A DNA stretch of 45,659 nt from Alphaproteobacteria bacterium (GTDB taxonomy: Bacteria; Pseudomonadota; Alphaproteobacteria; Caulobacterales; Caulobacteraceae), in contig JANXXK010000116.1 of NCBI GenBank assembly GCA_025350685.1, forward strand, positions 1 through 45,659, given 5' to 3'. Made by a program: the position numbers and the translations under genes. Below the pieces are notes generated by a model, which was not told the origin of the DNA, did not search any database, and worked only from the letters and a program-made list of their open reading frames with translations. This document shows positions 10,143-19,225 of this stretch, one piece after another (within the stretch, counting starts at the first letter, position 1; each line of letters opens with the position of its first letter).

Positions 10143-10160
10143 GCGAACATGGTTCTTGAC

Positions 10161-10193
10161 TGATCGTTCAATCAAGGATTGATTGAACGATCA
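10161..10193. promoter_or_regulatory. Perfect palindrome, probable TetR operator
   Basis: tgatcgttcaatcaa-gga-ttgattgaacgatca (15-bp arms, 3-nt spacer) immediately upstream of the likely TetR start. Confidence 0.75.
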
Positions 10194-10212
10194 ACTCAGA
10201 AGGCTCCTATCC

Positions 10213-10830
10213 GTGGACACCCGCCCCGACACCCGTCTGCGCATCCTGCTCTCCGCCATGGAGCTGTTCTCGGAGAAGGGCTTCGGCTCGACCTCGATCT
10301 CCGACATCCTCAGCCGCTCGCAGGCCAATTCTGGCAGCCTCTACCACTATTTCCCGGGCAAGCAGGACGTGCTGGTCGGCGTGCTGGAGCTCTATCGCGA
10401 CGGCATCCACGAGATGCTGCTGGAGCCGGCCTGGCGCGGCGTCGAGGACCCGATCGACCGGATCTTCGCCCTGCTCGACCGCTATCGCGCGGCGTTGCTG
10501 GAAAGCGAGTGCGTCTACGGCTGCCCGATCGGTAGCCTGGCGCTGGAGCTGCACGAGCCGGACCCGGTGGTGCGCGAGCTCTTGGCGCAGAACTTCGCCG
10601 GCTGGACGAGGGCCATCGGCGGCTGCCTGCGCGAAGGGGCGGAGAGGCTGCCGCCCAACACCAACATCCAGGCGCTGGCCGAGTTCATCCTGACCACCAT
10701 GGAGGGTGGAGTGATGCAGGCCCGCACCCACCGCGAGATCGCCTATTTCGACCGCAGCATCAGCCAGCTGCGCCATCACATCGCGTTGCTGGCCGAGGTC
10801 GCACGGCTGAGAGCCGGCGGGGTACACTGA
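10213..10830 (+). CDS. TetR/AcrR family transcriptional regulator
   Basis: LRILLSAMELFSEKGFGSTSISDILSRSQANSGSLYHYFPGKQDVLVGVLELY HTH. GTG at 10213 preferred because ORF-track starts at 10179/10183 lie inside the palindrome. Confidence 0.88.
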   Translation: MDTRPDTRLRILLSAMELFSEKGFGSTSISDILSRSQANSGSLYHYFPGKQDVLVGVLELYRDGIHEMLLEPAWRGVEDPIDRIFALLDRYRAALLESECVYGCPIGSLALELHEPDPVVRELLAQNFAGWTRAIGGCLREGAERLPPNTNIQALAEFILTTMEGGVMQARTHREIAYFDRSISQLRHHIALLAEVARLRAGGVH

Positions 10831-10858
10831 CAACTTCACGTCCTCGGGGGGTTACATC

Positions 10859-11254
10859 ATGCCACACGTAAACTGGCTGGCCGTCGTCGCAGCCGCGCTA
10901 TCGAGTTTCCTGCTGGGCGGGATCTGGTACTCGGCGCTCTTCGCCAAGGCCTGGCAGGCCGCCGCTGGGCTGAGCGACGCCCAGGTCGCCGCCGGCAATA
11001 AGGCGCTGATCTTCGGCGGTTCATTCGTGCTGTCGCTGCTGGCCTCGGCGGTCTTCGCCCTGTTCCTGGGTCCCAACCCCGCGCCGATGCTGGGCGTCGG
11101 CGCGGGCTTCGCTGCGGGCCTGTGCTGGGTCACCGCCAGCTTCGGGATGAACTACCTGTTTGAGCGCAAGCCGCTGAAGCTGTTCCTGATCAACGGCGGC
11201 TATCACACGCTGCAGTTCACCGCGATCGGGGCGATCCTGGGCTTCTGGCACTGA
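10859..11254 (+). CDS. DUF1761 family membrane protein
   Basis: MPHVNWLAVVAAALSSFLLGGIWYSALFAKAWQAAAGLSD... matches the DUF1761 pattern. Confidence 0.8.
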   Translation: MPHVNWLAVVAAALSSFLLGGIWYSALFAKAWQAAAGLSDAQVAAGNKALIFGGSFVLSLLASAVFALFLGPNPAPMLGVGAGFAAGLCWVTASFGMNYLFERKPLKLFLINGGYHTLQFTAIGAILGFWH

Positions 11255-11832
11255 TGCGCGACCTGGTCCTGGCGGCCTTCGGGGCGCTCGCCGTGGCGGG
11301 CCTGGCGGCGGGCGCGGCCATCGCCCAGACCAAGGCCGACCTGGCCGTGGTGCGCGACACCTCAACCATCGATCAGACCGGCGCGCGGCTGCTGCGCGAC
11401 ACTGTGCGGATCCACGCCACGCCGGCGGTGATCTGGCGGGCCCTGACCGACCAGGGCGCCTATCGCGCCTGGGCCGCGCCACAGAGCTTCATCGACTTCC
11501 GCGTGGGCGGCCTTTTGGAAGTGGGATTCCAGCCGGGGGCCAAGCCCGGCGATCCGGCCAATCTTAAACAGCAGATCGTCGGCTACCTGCCCGAACGCCT
11601 GCTGGTGTTCCGCAACCTGCCATCAGCCGGCGGACCGCCGGGCGCCGCGGTCTATCCTCAGCTGGCGATCATCATGGAGATCGCGCCGCAAGCGGACGGC
11701 GCTAGCGAGGTCAGCCTCTCGCAGGTCGGCTATCAGCAGGGCGCGGATTTCGACGCGCTGTACAGGTTCTTCAAGACGCACAATCCGGAATATCTGGCCG
11801 CGCTGAAGGCCTACGCCGAGGCCGCCCACTAG
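11254..11832 (+). CDS. Exported SRPBCC (START/AHSA1-like) domain protein
   Basis: Signal peptide MRDLVLAAFGALAVAGLAAGAAIAQ, then RLLRDTVRIHATPAVIWRALTDQGAYRAWAAPQSFIDFRVGG. Confidence 0.75.
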   Translation: MRDLVLAAFGALAVAGLAAGAAIAQTKADLAVVRDTSTIDQTGARLLRDTVRIHATPAVIWRALTDQGAYRAWAAPQSFIDFRVGGLLEVGFQPGAKPGDPANLKQQIVGYLPERLLVFRNLPSAGGPPGAAVYPQLAIIMEIAPQADGASEVSLSQVGYQQGADFDALYRFFKTHNPEYLAALKAYAEAAH

Positions 11833-12536
11833 GCCTTACGGAACACCCAGATGTCGCCGACGTCGCCCAGCGGGATCGGGTCGCGGTCGAGGACCAGGCC
11901 GCTGCCGGTGGCGACCGGAACCGGGTCGGCGATATACAGGGTCTGGCGTTCCGGCGATCGGCGCAGCACCGTGCTCCAGGCATCGAACTCGACATATTCG
12001 ATCACCTGGTCGAGGCGGCCGACCTCCTCACGATAGCTCCGCTCAAGGATGAACAGCTGCAGACGCCCGCCGGTGGAGGTCGGCTGGTCGAACACCGGCA
12101 GGCTGGGGTCGGCCGCGGCCGGCAGGCGCATGATCGCCTCCCGCGGCAGGTGGAATGCGGCCATGCCGCCCGACTTCAGATGCCGCGCGGCGGTGACGAA
12201 AGTGTTCTTCCAGGCCGACCCGCGGGGCACATGGGCCAGGGTGAAATAGGGACAGATCACCAGGTCGACGGTCCGCTTGGCGTCGAAGGCGGTCATGTCG
12301 CCGCGGCGCAGTTCGACCCGTGCAGCGACCGAAGGTTCGAGGTCGGCGCGCTTGGCGCTGGCCTGGGCCAGCATGGCCGGAGCGATGTCCAGGCCCATGA
12401 CCGACAGGCCGCGCTCGGCCAGCGCGAAGGCGAGGCGGCCGGTGCCGCAGCCCAGCTCCAGCACCGTGCCGCCGGGCGGGGCGAGGCCGAGATAGATCTC
12501 CAGATCGCCGGTCAGCCGCGCGTCCGCGCCGGTCAC
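11829..12536 (-). CDS. Class I SAM-dependent methyltransferase
   Basis: GGTVLELGCGTGRLAFALAERGLSVMGLDIAPAMLAQA. In-frame upstream codons encode ARPYYADKALSAAFYDTV, so the true N-terminus probably extends to about 12590. Confidence 0.85.
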   Translation of the reverse strand: MTGADARLTGDLEIYLGLAPPGGTVLELGCGTGRLAFALAERGLSVMGLDIAPAMLAQASAKRADLEPSVAARVELRRGDMTAFDAKRTVDLVICPYFTLAHVPRGSAWKNTFVTAARHLKSGGMAAFHLPREAIMRLPAAADPSLPVFDQPTSTGGRLQLFILERSYREEVGRLDQVIEYVEFDAWSTVLRRSPERQTLYIADPVPVATGSGLVLDRDPIPLGDVGDIWVFRKA

Positions 12537-12750
12537 GGTGTCGTAGAAGGCCGCGCTCAGCGCCTTGTCGGCATAGTAAGGTCGCGCTTGCGCCAGAGCC
12601 CTGCCCCTCGAAGGCGCAGCCCGCCAAATTGTTTGAGCAAGGCCGCCTTACAGAACCTTCATGGCCTGCGACATTGCGCCGGATCAAGGCTGGGGCCAAA
12701 TAACAGTGTGACCGAGCTCGATTGCGAGCCATCGGGGGAGCCAGACCCAC

Positions 12751-13422
12751 GTGACCACCATCAAATCCCGCTTCGCACGCGTAGCGTTGATCCTGCTTGC
12801 GCCGCTGATGATCGCCGGCTGCGGCTACAACACCATCCCCACCCAGCAACTCGCCGCCCAGTCCAAATGGGCCGAGGTGCAGAACCAGTACCAGCGCCGC
12901 GCCGACCTGATCCCCAACCTCGTCAACACCGTGAAGGGCTATGCAGCCCAGGAGAAATCCACCTTGGTCGAGGTGACGGAGGCCCGCGCCTCAGCCACCC
13001 AGGTCAAGGTCGATGCCTCGACGATCACCAATCCAGCCGCCTTCCAGGCCTATCAGCAGGCGCAGGACAAGCTGTCGGGCGTGCTCGGCCGGCTGATGAT
13101 GATCCAGGAGCGCTACCCGGACCTGAAGTCGAATGAGAACTTCATGGCCCTGCAGAGCCAGCTCGAGGGCACCGAGAACCGGATCGCCATCTCGCGGCGC
13201 GACTACAACGACAGCGTCCAGGCCTACAACACCACCCTGGTGACCTTCCCGCAGATCATCTGGGCCAAGACGGCGCATGGCGACGCCAAGCCGATGCAGC
13301 TGTTCACGGCCGCGGCGAGCGCCCAGGCGGCGCCGACGGTGAGCTTTGACACCACCCCGCCGCCGGCGCCCTCCGGCACGGCGCCGGGCAGTGCGCCGCC
13401 GGCCGCTCCGGCGACGAAGTGA
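12751..13422 (+). CDS. LemA family lipoprotein
   Basis: Lipobox LLAPLMIAGCGYN, then WAEVQNQYQRRADLIPNLVNTVKGYAAQEKSTLVEVTEARA (LemA signature). Confidence 0.92.
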   Translation: MTTIKSRFARVALILLAPLMIAGCGYNTIPTQQLAAQSKWAEVQNQYQRRADLIPNLVNTVKGYAAQEKSTLVEVTEARASATQVKVDASTITNPAAFQAYQQAQDKLSGVLGRLMMIQERYPDLKSNENFMALQSQLEGTENRIAISRRDYNDSVQAYNTTLVTFPQIIWAKTAHGDAKPMQLFTAAASAQAAPTVSFDTTPPPAPSGTAPGSAPPAAPATK

Positions 13423-14252
13423 GCCCGGCCCCGACGCGGATTGCCTCGCGCGCCTCCCCTCTCCCCGCATGGGGGAGAGGGCTTCTAGTGCTGATCTTCG
13501 CCGTCTTCGCGCTTAGCACCGGCGCAACGGCCGCCGACCTGAAGTTCCCGCCGCTCACCGGACGCGTGGTGGACGACGCCCACATGCTGTCGCCGGCGAC
13601 GGTCGCCAAACTCGACGGCGAGCTGGCCAATCTGGAGGCTCAGACCGGCCACCAGCTGGTGGTCGCCACCGTGCCCGACCTGCAGGGCCATGAGATCGAA
13701 GACTACGGCTACCAGCTCGGCCGCACGTGGCAGCTGGGCCGAAAGGGCGTCAACGACGGAGCCATCCTGCTGGTCGCGCCCAACGATCGGAAGGTGCGCA
13801 TCGAGGTCGGCTACGGCCTGGAGCCTGTGCTGACCGACGCGCTCACCAGCGTGATCCTGCAGCGAAAGGTGCTGCCGCAGTTCCGCGCCGGGCACATGGA
13901 ACAGGGCGTCGTCGACGGCGCCGAGGCGGTGGTCGGCCAGCTCGGCCTGCCGGACGACCAAGCCAAGGCCAACGTCGCCCAGGCCGCTCAGCAGCCGGTC
14001 GTGCACCAGAGCCGCGGCGGCGGGCCGCACATCCCGGTGATCTTCATCCTGTTCATCCTGTTCTGGGTGATCTCGGGCCTGCTGCGCGGCGGCCGCAGGG
14101 CCGGCGGGCTATGGTGGCTGCCGTTCCTGTTCATGGGGGGCGGACGCGGCGGCGGTTGGGGCGGCGGCGGCGGATTTGGCGGCGGCGGCGGGGGTGGTTT
14201 CTCCGGCGGCGGCGGCTCGTTCGGCGGCGGTGGCTCCTCGGGCAGCTGGTAG
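13419..14252 (+). CDS. TPM-domain protein (YgcG family), Gly-rich C-terminus
   Basis: PPLTGRVVDDAHMLSPATVAKLDGELANLEAQTGHQLVVATVPDLQG; C-terminal GGGG/SGGW tail; follows lemA. Confidence 0.9.
   Translation: MSPAPTRIASRASPLPAWGRGLLVLIFAVFALSTGATAADLKFPPLTGRVVDDAHMLSPATVAKLDGELANLEAQTGHQLVVATVPDLQGHEIEDYGYQLGRTWQLGRKGVNDGAILLVAPNDRKVRIEVGYGLEPVLTDALTSVILQRKVLPQFRAGHMEQGVVDGAEAVVGQLGLPDDQAKANVAQAAQQPVVHQSRGGGPHIPVIFILFILFWVISGLLRGGRRAGGLWWLPFLFMGGGRGGGWGGGGGFGGGGGGGFSGGGGSFGGGGSSGSW
13457..13481. repeat. REP/RPE-like palindrome inside the TPM signal-peptide coding region
   Basis: ccctctcccc-gcatg-ggggagaggg (10-bp arms, 5-nt loop), read through as SPLPAWGRG. Confidence 0.7.
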
Positions 14253-14261
14253 GGGAAGACT

Positions 14262-14966
14262 GTGATGAAGCATCTGACCCCGGAAGACCTGGCGGCCATC
14301 GAGGCTGCGGTGCGCGAGGCCGAAGCCCGCACCACCGGCGAAATCTATTGCGTGGTCGCTCACGACAGCTCGCACTACGGGGAAACGCCGCTTGCCTGGG
14401 CCTCGGGCGTGGCCCTGCTCGGTCCGGCCCTGCTGCTGCTGTTCGGCGTGCGTGTGACCATCCCCGACTTCTTCTCCACCTGGTCGGCCTCAGAGGTCGG
14501 CGCGGCGATCGAAAATGCGGTGCGCAGCGCACTTACCGGCGCGATCGTCACCCAGGCCGTGCTGTTCGTTCTGACGGGTCTGATTGTCGAGGTCCCGGCG
14601 GTGCGCCGGTTGCTCACGCCCAAGAGCGTCAAGCGCCAACGGGTGCGCAGGCGCGCCGCTGAGCAATTCGCCGCCAAGAACTTGCACACCACCCGTGAGC
14701 GGACCGGCGTGATGATCTTCGTCTCGCTTGACGAGCGCATGGTCGAGCTGATCGCCGACGAAGGCATCGCCGACCACGTGGACATCCACGTTTGGGACGG
14801 CGCGGTGGCGGCCTTGACCGACGGGTTGAGACAGGGCGACCCGGCGATGGGTTTCAAAGCCGCAATCGGGCTTTGCGCCGACGTCCTGGCGGAGAAATTT
14901 CCCGCCAGAGTCGGTGATAATCCCAATGAAATCCCCGACGCCGTGGTGGTGCTTCCCCGAGCCTGA
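14262..14966 (+). CDS. TPM-domain membrane protein
   Basis: LTPEDLAAIEAAVREAEARTTGEIYCVVAHDSSHY; two TM segments; VMIFVSLDERMVELIADEGIADHV. Confidence 0.85.
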   Translation: MMKHLTPEDLAAIEAAVREAEARTTGEIYCVVAHDSSHYGETPLAWASGVALLGPALLLLFGVRVTIPDFFSTWSASEVGAAIENAVRSALTGAIVTQAVLFVLTGLIVEVPAVRRLLTPKSVKRQRVRRRAAEQFAAKNLHTTRERTGVMIFVSLDERMVELIADEGIADHVDIHVWDGAVAALTDGLRQGDPAMGFKAAIGLCADVLAEKFPARVGDNPNEIPDAVVVLPRA

Positions 14967-15072
14967 GGAAACGGCGGGCGTTGAGGCGATCGGCCGCACG
15001 GTTAATGGCCAAGCTTAACTATGCATCTTCTGGTATTGCGACGGTCGCACGCCCGCGTGAGATTGTGGGCGG

Positions 15073-16476
15073 GTGTGTTGGGACGCGCGGAAACCAGTGG
15101 ACGTTCCAGGCGAGATCACCGGTGCGGAAGACGCGATCGTGCGCTCGGGGGCCGACGCGACGGCGCTGGGCATGCCCTTCGTCATTGAAAGCAAGCCCGA
15201 TGGATCGCGGCGCATCGTCTTCGCCGGCCCCCGCTCCCTGGGGGTGAACGGCGTCACCGGCTCGGCGATCATGGCTGACGCCCAGCTGTTCTTCGACATG
15301 ATCCTCCCGGAGCATCGAGCTGCCCTCGACGCGGCGCTGGCCCGGGCGCAGGCGAGCCTGGAGCCGGTCGATGTCGAGGTCGCCATGCGCCGCGCCGACG
15401 GCGAGGTGCGCTGGCACCGGATCGCCTCGCTGCCGCGCCGGCAGCCCGACGGGTCGGTGATGTGGGACAGCCTGCAGGTGGACGTCACCGACCGGCGCGA
15501 GATGGCCGCGGCGTTGCGCGAACAGCGGCGCAGGCTGGAGATGGCCGTGGACGCCACCGGCCTCGGCTTCTGGGAATGGGACGTCAGCGCCGGGCGGCTG
15601 CAATGGTCTGACCGCAACCGGCAGCTGTTCGGCGTTGCGCCTGGCGCCGAGGTGTCGGTGGAGCGCTATCTTGAGCTGGTGCACCCTGAGGACCTGCCGA
15701 AAGTCGCAGCGGCCTATGAGGCGGCGCGCAGCCAGCCGCAGGGCGGGGACTACTCCCTCGAGCACCGGGTGGTGCGACCCGACGGCGTCACCGTCTGGAT
15801 CCAGTCGACCGCCCGGGTCTCAACCGACGACGAGGGCCAAGCGCGGCTGGTGGTCGGCGCCTCGCTGGACATCACCGCACGCAAGGCCGTCGAGGAGCGC
15901 CGCGGCCTGTTGATGGGCGAGCTGGCGCACCGGGCGAAAAACGGCATCGCGGTTATGATGGCCATGGTCGCCCAGACCGCCCGCAGCCAGACCACGGTCG
16001 AAGGCCTCGAGGAGGTGCTGATGGCCCGGCTGAAGGCGATGGCCGACAGCCAGGACCTGGTGACCGCCGCGGGCGGGCGGCCGGTCAGCCTCACCGAAGT
16101 GATCGGCAAGGCCGTGGCGCCCTTCGACCAGGGCCGGTTCGATGTCGACACCGACCTGGGCGGGGTGACGCTACGCGGCGACATGGCCAGCGGCATGGGC
16201 CTGCTGATCCACGAGATGGCCACCAACGCGATGAAGTACGGCGCGTTGTCCAACCCCGCGGGCCGGGTGACCATCGCGCTCGAGCCAGCCTACGGGGGCC
16301 GCTCGGCCTTCCGCTGGCGCGAGCGGGGCGGGCCGCAGGTGGCGCCGCCCCCGGGGTCGGGCTTCGGCACGCGGCTGCTGAACCAGGTGCTGCGGCCGCA
16401 GGGCGGCGAGGTGAAATTCGATTTCGACCCGCTGGGCTTCCATGCACGGGTGGAGTTCCCAACCGTTCGGCAGTGA
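15073..16476 (+). CDS. PAS-domain HWE-family sensor histidine kinase
   Basis: PAS/PAC repeats (EVRWHRIASLPRRQPDGSVMWDSLQVDVTDRREM); H-box GELAHRAKNGIAVMMAMVAQTAR; WRE motif FRWRERGGP. Confidence 0.88.
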   Translation: MCWDARKPVDVPGEITGAEDAIVRSGADATALGMPFVIESKPDGSRRIVFAGPRSLGVNGVTGSAIMADAQLFFDMILPEHRAALDAALARAQASLEPVDVEVAMRRADGEVRWHRIASLPRRQPDGSVMWDSLQVDVTDRREMAAALREQRRRLEMAVDATGLGFWEWDVSAGRLQWSDRNRQLFGVAPGAEVSVERYLELVHPEDLPKVAAAYEAARSQPQGGDYSLEHRVVRPDGVTVWIQSTARVSTDDEGQARLVVGASLDITARKAVEERRGLLMGELAHRAKNGIAVMMAMVAQTARSQTTVEGLEEVLMARLKAMADSQDLVTAAGGRPVSLTEVIGKAVAPFDQGRFDVDTDLGGVTLRGDMASGMGLLIHEMATNAMKYGALSNPAGRVTIALEPAYGGRSAFRWRERGGPQVAPPPGSGFGTRLLNQVLRPQGGEVKFDFDPLGFHARVEFPTVRQ

Positions 16477-16551
16477 ACCTACACAACGCTCTTTCCTTGC
16501 TGGAACCTCTCCGGCGGCTCTAAAATTCGTCAGATCATCGGGAGAGGCGCC

Positions 16552-17016
16552 ATGGCCTTCAAGCTCAACGTAAACGGCAAGGTCATGGAGGCGGACGTCG
16601 ATCCGGACACCCCGCTGCTCTGGACGCTCCGCGACAGCCTCGGAATCCTCGGCCCGAAGTTCGGCTGCGGCGTCGCCCAGTGCGGCGCCTGCACGGTGCA
16701 CATCGACGGCAAGCCGGTGCGCAGCTGCGTGCGTCCGGTGAGCTCGGTCGGCGCCGGCAAGATCACCACCATCGAGGCGATGGCCGACGATCCGATCGGC
16801 AGACGCGTCCAGGCGGCCTGGATGGAGCTGGATGTCGCCCAATGCGGCTACTGCCAGCCCGGCCAGATCATGGCGGCGACCGCGCTGTTGGCCGAGAAGC
16901 CCAAGCCCACCGATGCCGACATCGACGCGGCGATGACCAATATCTGCCGCTGCGCCACCTACACGCGCATCCGGGCGGCCATCAAGAAGGCTTCCGGCCA
17001 GAAGATGGAGGCGTAG
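16552..17016 (+). CDS. (2Fe-2S)-binding small subunit, IorA-like molybdenum hydroxylase
   Basis: CGVAQCGACTVHIDGKPVRSC and AQCGYCQPGQIMAATALL...NICRCATYTRIRAAI. Confidence 0.92.
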   Translation: MAFKLNVNGKVMEADVDPDTPLLWTLRDSLGILGPKFGCGVAQCGACTVHIDGKPVRSCVRPVSSVGAGKITTIEAMADDPIGRRVQAAWMELDVAQCGYCQPGQIMAATALLAEKPKPTDADIDAAMTNICRCATYTRIRAAIKKASGQKMEA

Positions 17017-17020
17017 CGCC

Positions 17021-19207
17021 ATGACCCTAGAACTTACCGGCGCCTCGCGGCGCGACCTGCTGAAGGCCTCCGTCATTGGCGGCGGGCTGGTGCTCAGCTT
17101 CCGTATCGCCGCCAAGGCCGAAGCCGCCAGCGCGGCCGGCGCCCAGGCGCTGAACGCCTATGTGCGCATCGCGCCCAACGGCATCGTCACCATCATGGGC
17201 AAGAACCCGGAGATCGGTCAGGGCATCAAGACCTCGCTGCCGATGATCATCGCCGAGGAGCTGGACGTCGCCTGGGAGAACGTCCGCATCGAACAGGCCG
17301 ACTGCGATCCCAAGCTCTATGGCAGCCAGTTCGCCGGCGGCAGCCTGGCGACCCCGATGAACTACGACGACCTGCGTAAGGTCGGCGCCGTCGCGCGCGC
17401 GATGCTGGTCAACGCTGCGGCCACCGCCTGGAACTGCCCGTCTGGCGAGTGCAAGACCGCCGAGGGCCAGGTGATCCACGTCTCCACCGGGCGCAAGGCG
17501 GCCTATGGCGCGCTGGCCGGCCAGTGCGCCGGCGTGTCGGTCCCCGACCCCAAGACGATCCCGCTGAAGGATCCCAAGGCCTACAAGATCATCGGCAAGG
17601 CGACGCCGCAGTACGACACCGCCAAGATCGTCACCGGCCAGCCGCTGTTCGGCATCGATGTGCGCCTGCCGGGCATGTTGTACGCGACCTTCGAGAAGGC
17701 GCCGGTGTTCGGCGCCAAGGTGGTCTCGGCCGACCTCGACGCCGCTCGCGCGGTGAAGGGCGTCAGGAAGGCGTTCATCGTCGAGGGCGGGACCGACCTC
17801 TCTGGCCTAACGCCCGGCGTCGCCGTGGTCGGTGACACCTGGTGGGCGGCGCGTAAGGGCCGCAACCAGCTTAAAACCCAGTGGGCGGATCATCCGACCT
17901 CCAAGCAGTCTACGGCCGGCTTCAACAAGCGCGCGGCGGAACTCAACGCCGGCGCGCCGCTGATGAGCCTGCGCAAGGACGGCGATGTCGACGCCGCGCT
18001 GAAGGGCGCGGCCCACGTGATTGAGGCGGCCTACGCCTATCCGTTCCTCAGCCACGCGCCGCTCGAGCCGCAGAACACAACGGCGGTGTTCACGGACGGG
18101 AAGCTGGAGATCTGGGCGCCTAGCCAGAACCCGCAGCCCGGCCGCGCGCTGGTCGCCAAGACGCTCGGCATCAGCGCCGACAACATCACCGTCCACATGA
18201 CCCGCTGCGGCGGGGGCTTCGGGCGGCGGCTGTCCAACGACTACATGGTCGAGGCCGCCTGGATCGCGCGCGAGACCGGGGCGCCGGTCAAGCTCTTGTG
18301 GACCCGCGAAGACGACATGCACCACGACTTCTACCGGCCCGCCGGCTACCACTATTTCAAGGGCGGGGTGGACAAGGACGGCAAGATTGTCGCCTGGCAA
18401 GACCACTTCGTGACCTTCGGCGAAGGGGCGAGCCTGGCCTCCAGCGCCGGCATGGGCGCCAACGAATTCCCCAGCCGCTTCGTGGGGAACTGCAAGATCG
18501 ACCAGTCGACCATCTCGCTGGGCGTGCCCACCGGGCCGATGCGGGCGCCAGGCTCGAACGCGCTGGCGTTCGTGAACCAGAGCTTCATCGACGAGCTGGC
18601 GGTGGCGGCGGGCGCCGATCCGCTGGCCTTCCGCATGAAGCTCTTGGGCGACGCGCCGATGGTGGGGACCGGCCCGTCCGGCTACAACGCCGGGCGCATG
18701 AAGGGCGTGTTGGCGGCGGTCGAAAAGATGTCGGGCTGGAAGGACCGAGGCAAGCTGCCCAAGGGGACCGGTATGGGCGTCGCCTTCCACTACAGCCACG
18801 CCGGCTACTTCGCCGAGGTGGTGAAGGCCTCGGTGGCCGCCGACGGGAAGATCAAGATCCACAAGGTCTGGGTCGCCGCCGACGTGGGCCGCCAGATCGT
18901 CAACCCGTCCGGCGCCATGAACCAAGTGCAGGGCGCGGCGCTGGAGGGCATCAGCCACGCCCTCTATCAGAAGATCACCATCGAGAACGGCGCGGCCAAG
19001 GAAAGCAACTTCAACACCTATCCGCTGCTGCGGATGGCCATGGCGCCGCCGGTGGAGGTGAAGTTCGTGATCACCGACTATCCGCCGACGGGCCTGGGCG
19101 AACCGGCGCTGCCGCCGGTGATCCCGGCGCTGACCAACGCCATCTTCGCGGCCACGGGCAAGCGCATCCGGACCCTGCCGATCGACACGAGCCAGCTGAA
19201 GGCTTAG
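17021..19207 (+). CDS. Molybdopterin-binding large subunit, IorB-like, Tat signal
   Basis: SRRDLLKASVIGGGLVLSF Tat motif; RCGGGFGRRLSNDYMVEAAWIA; GLGEPALPPVIPALTNAIFAATGKRIRTLPI. Confidence 0.92.
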   Translation: MTLELTGASRRDLLKASVIGGGLVLSFRIAAKAEAASAAGAQALNAYVRIAPNGIVTIMGKNPEIGQGIKTSLPMIIAEELDVAWENVRIEQADCDPKLYGSQFAGGSLATPMNYDDLRKVGAVARAMLVNAAATAWNCPSGECKTAEGQVIHVSTGRKAAYGALAGQCAGVSVPDPKTIPLKDPKAYKIIGKATPQYDTAKIVTGQPLFGIDVRLPGMLYATFEKAPVFGAKVVSADLDAARAVKGVRKAFIVEGGTDLSGLTPGVAVVGDTWWAARKGRNQLKTQWADHPTSKQSTAGFNKRAAELNAGAPLMSLRKDGDVDAALKGAAHVIEAAYAYPFLSHAPLEPQNTTAVFTDGKLEIWAPSQNPQPGRALVAKTLGISADNITVHMTRCGGGFGRRLSNDYMVEAAWIARETGAPVKLLWTREDDMHHDFYRPAGYHYFKGGVDKDGKIVAWQDHFVTFGEGASLASSAGMGANEFPSRFVGNCKIDQSTISLGVPTGPMRAPGSNALAFVNQSFIDELAVAAGADPLAFRMKLLGDAPMVGTGPSGYNAGRMKGVLAAVEKMSGWKDRGKLPKGTGMGVAFHYSHAGYFAEVVKASVAADGKIKIHKVWVAADVGRQIVNPSGAMNQVQGAALEGISHALYQKITIENGAAKESNFNTYPLLRMAMAPPVEVKFVITDYPPTGLGEPALPPVIPALTNAIFAATGKRIRTLPIDTSQLKA

Positions 19208-19225
19208 GCGGCTCAGGAGAGAAGG

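Noticed and set aside
14140-14250. GGC-rich tandem stretch as a minisatellite
   Set aside because: It encodes the Gly-rich tail usual for YgcG/TPM proteins.
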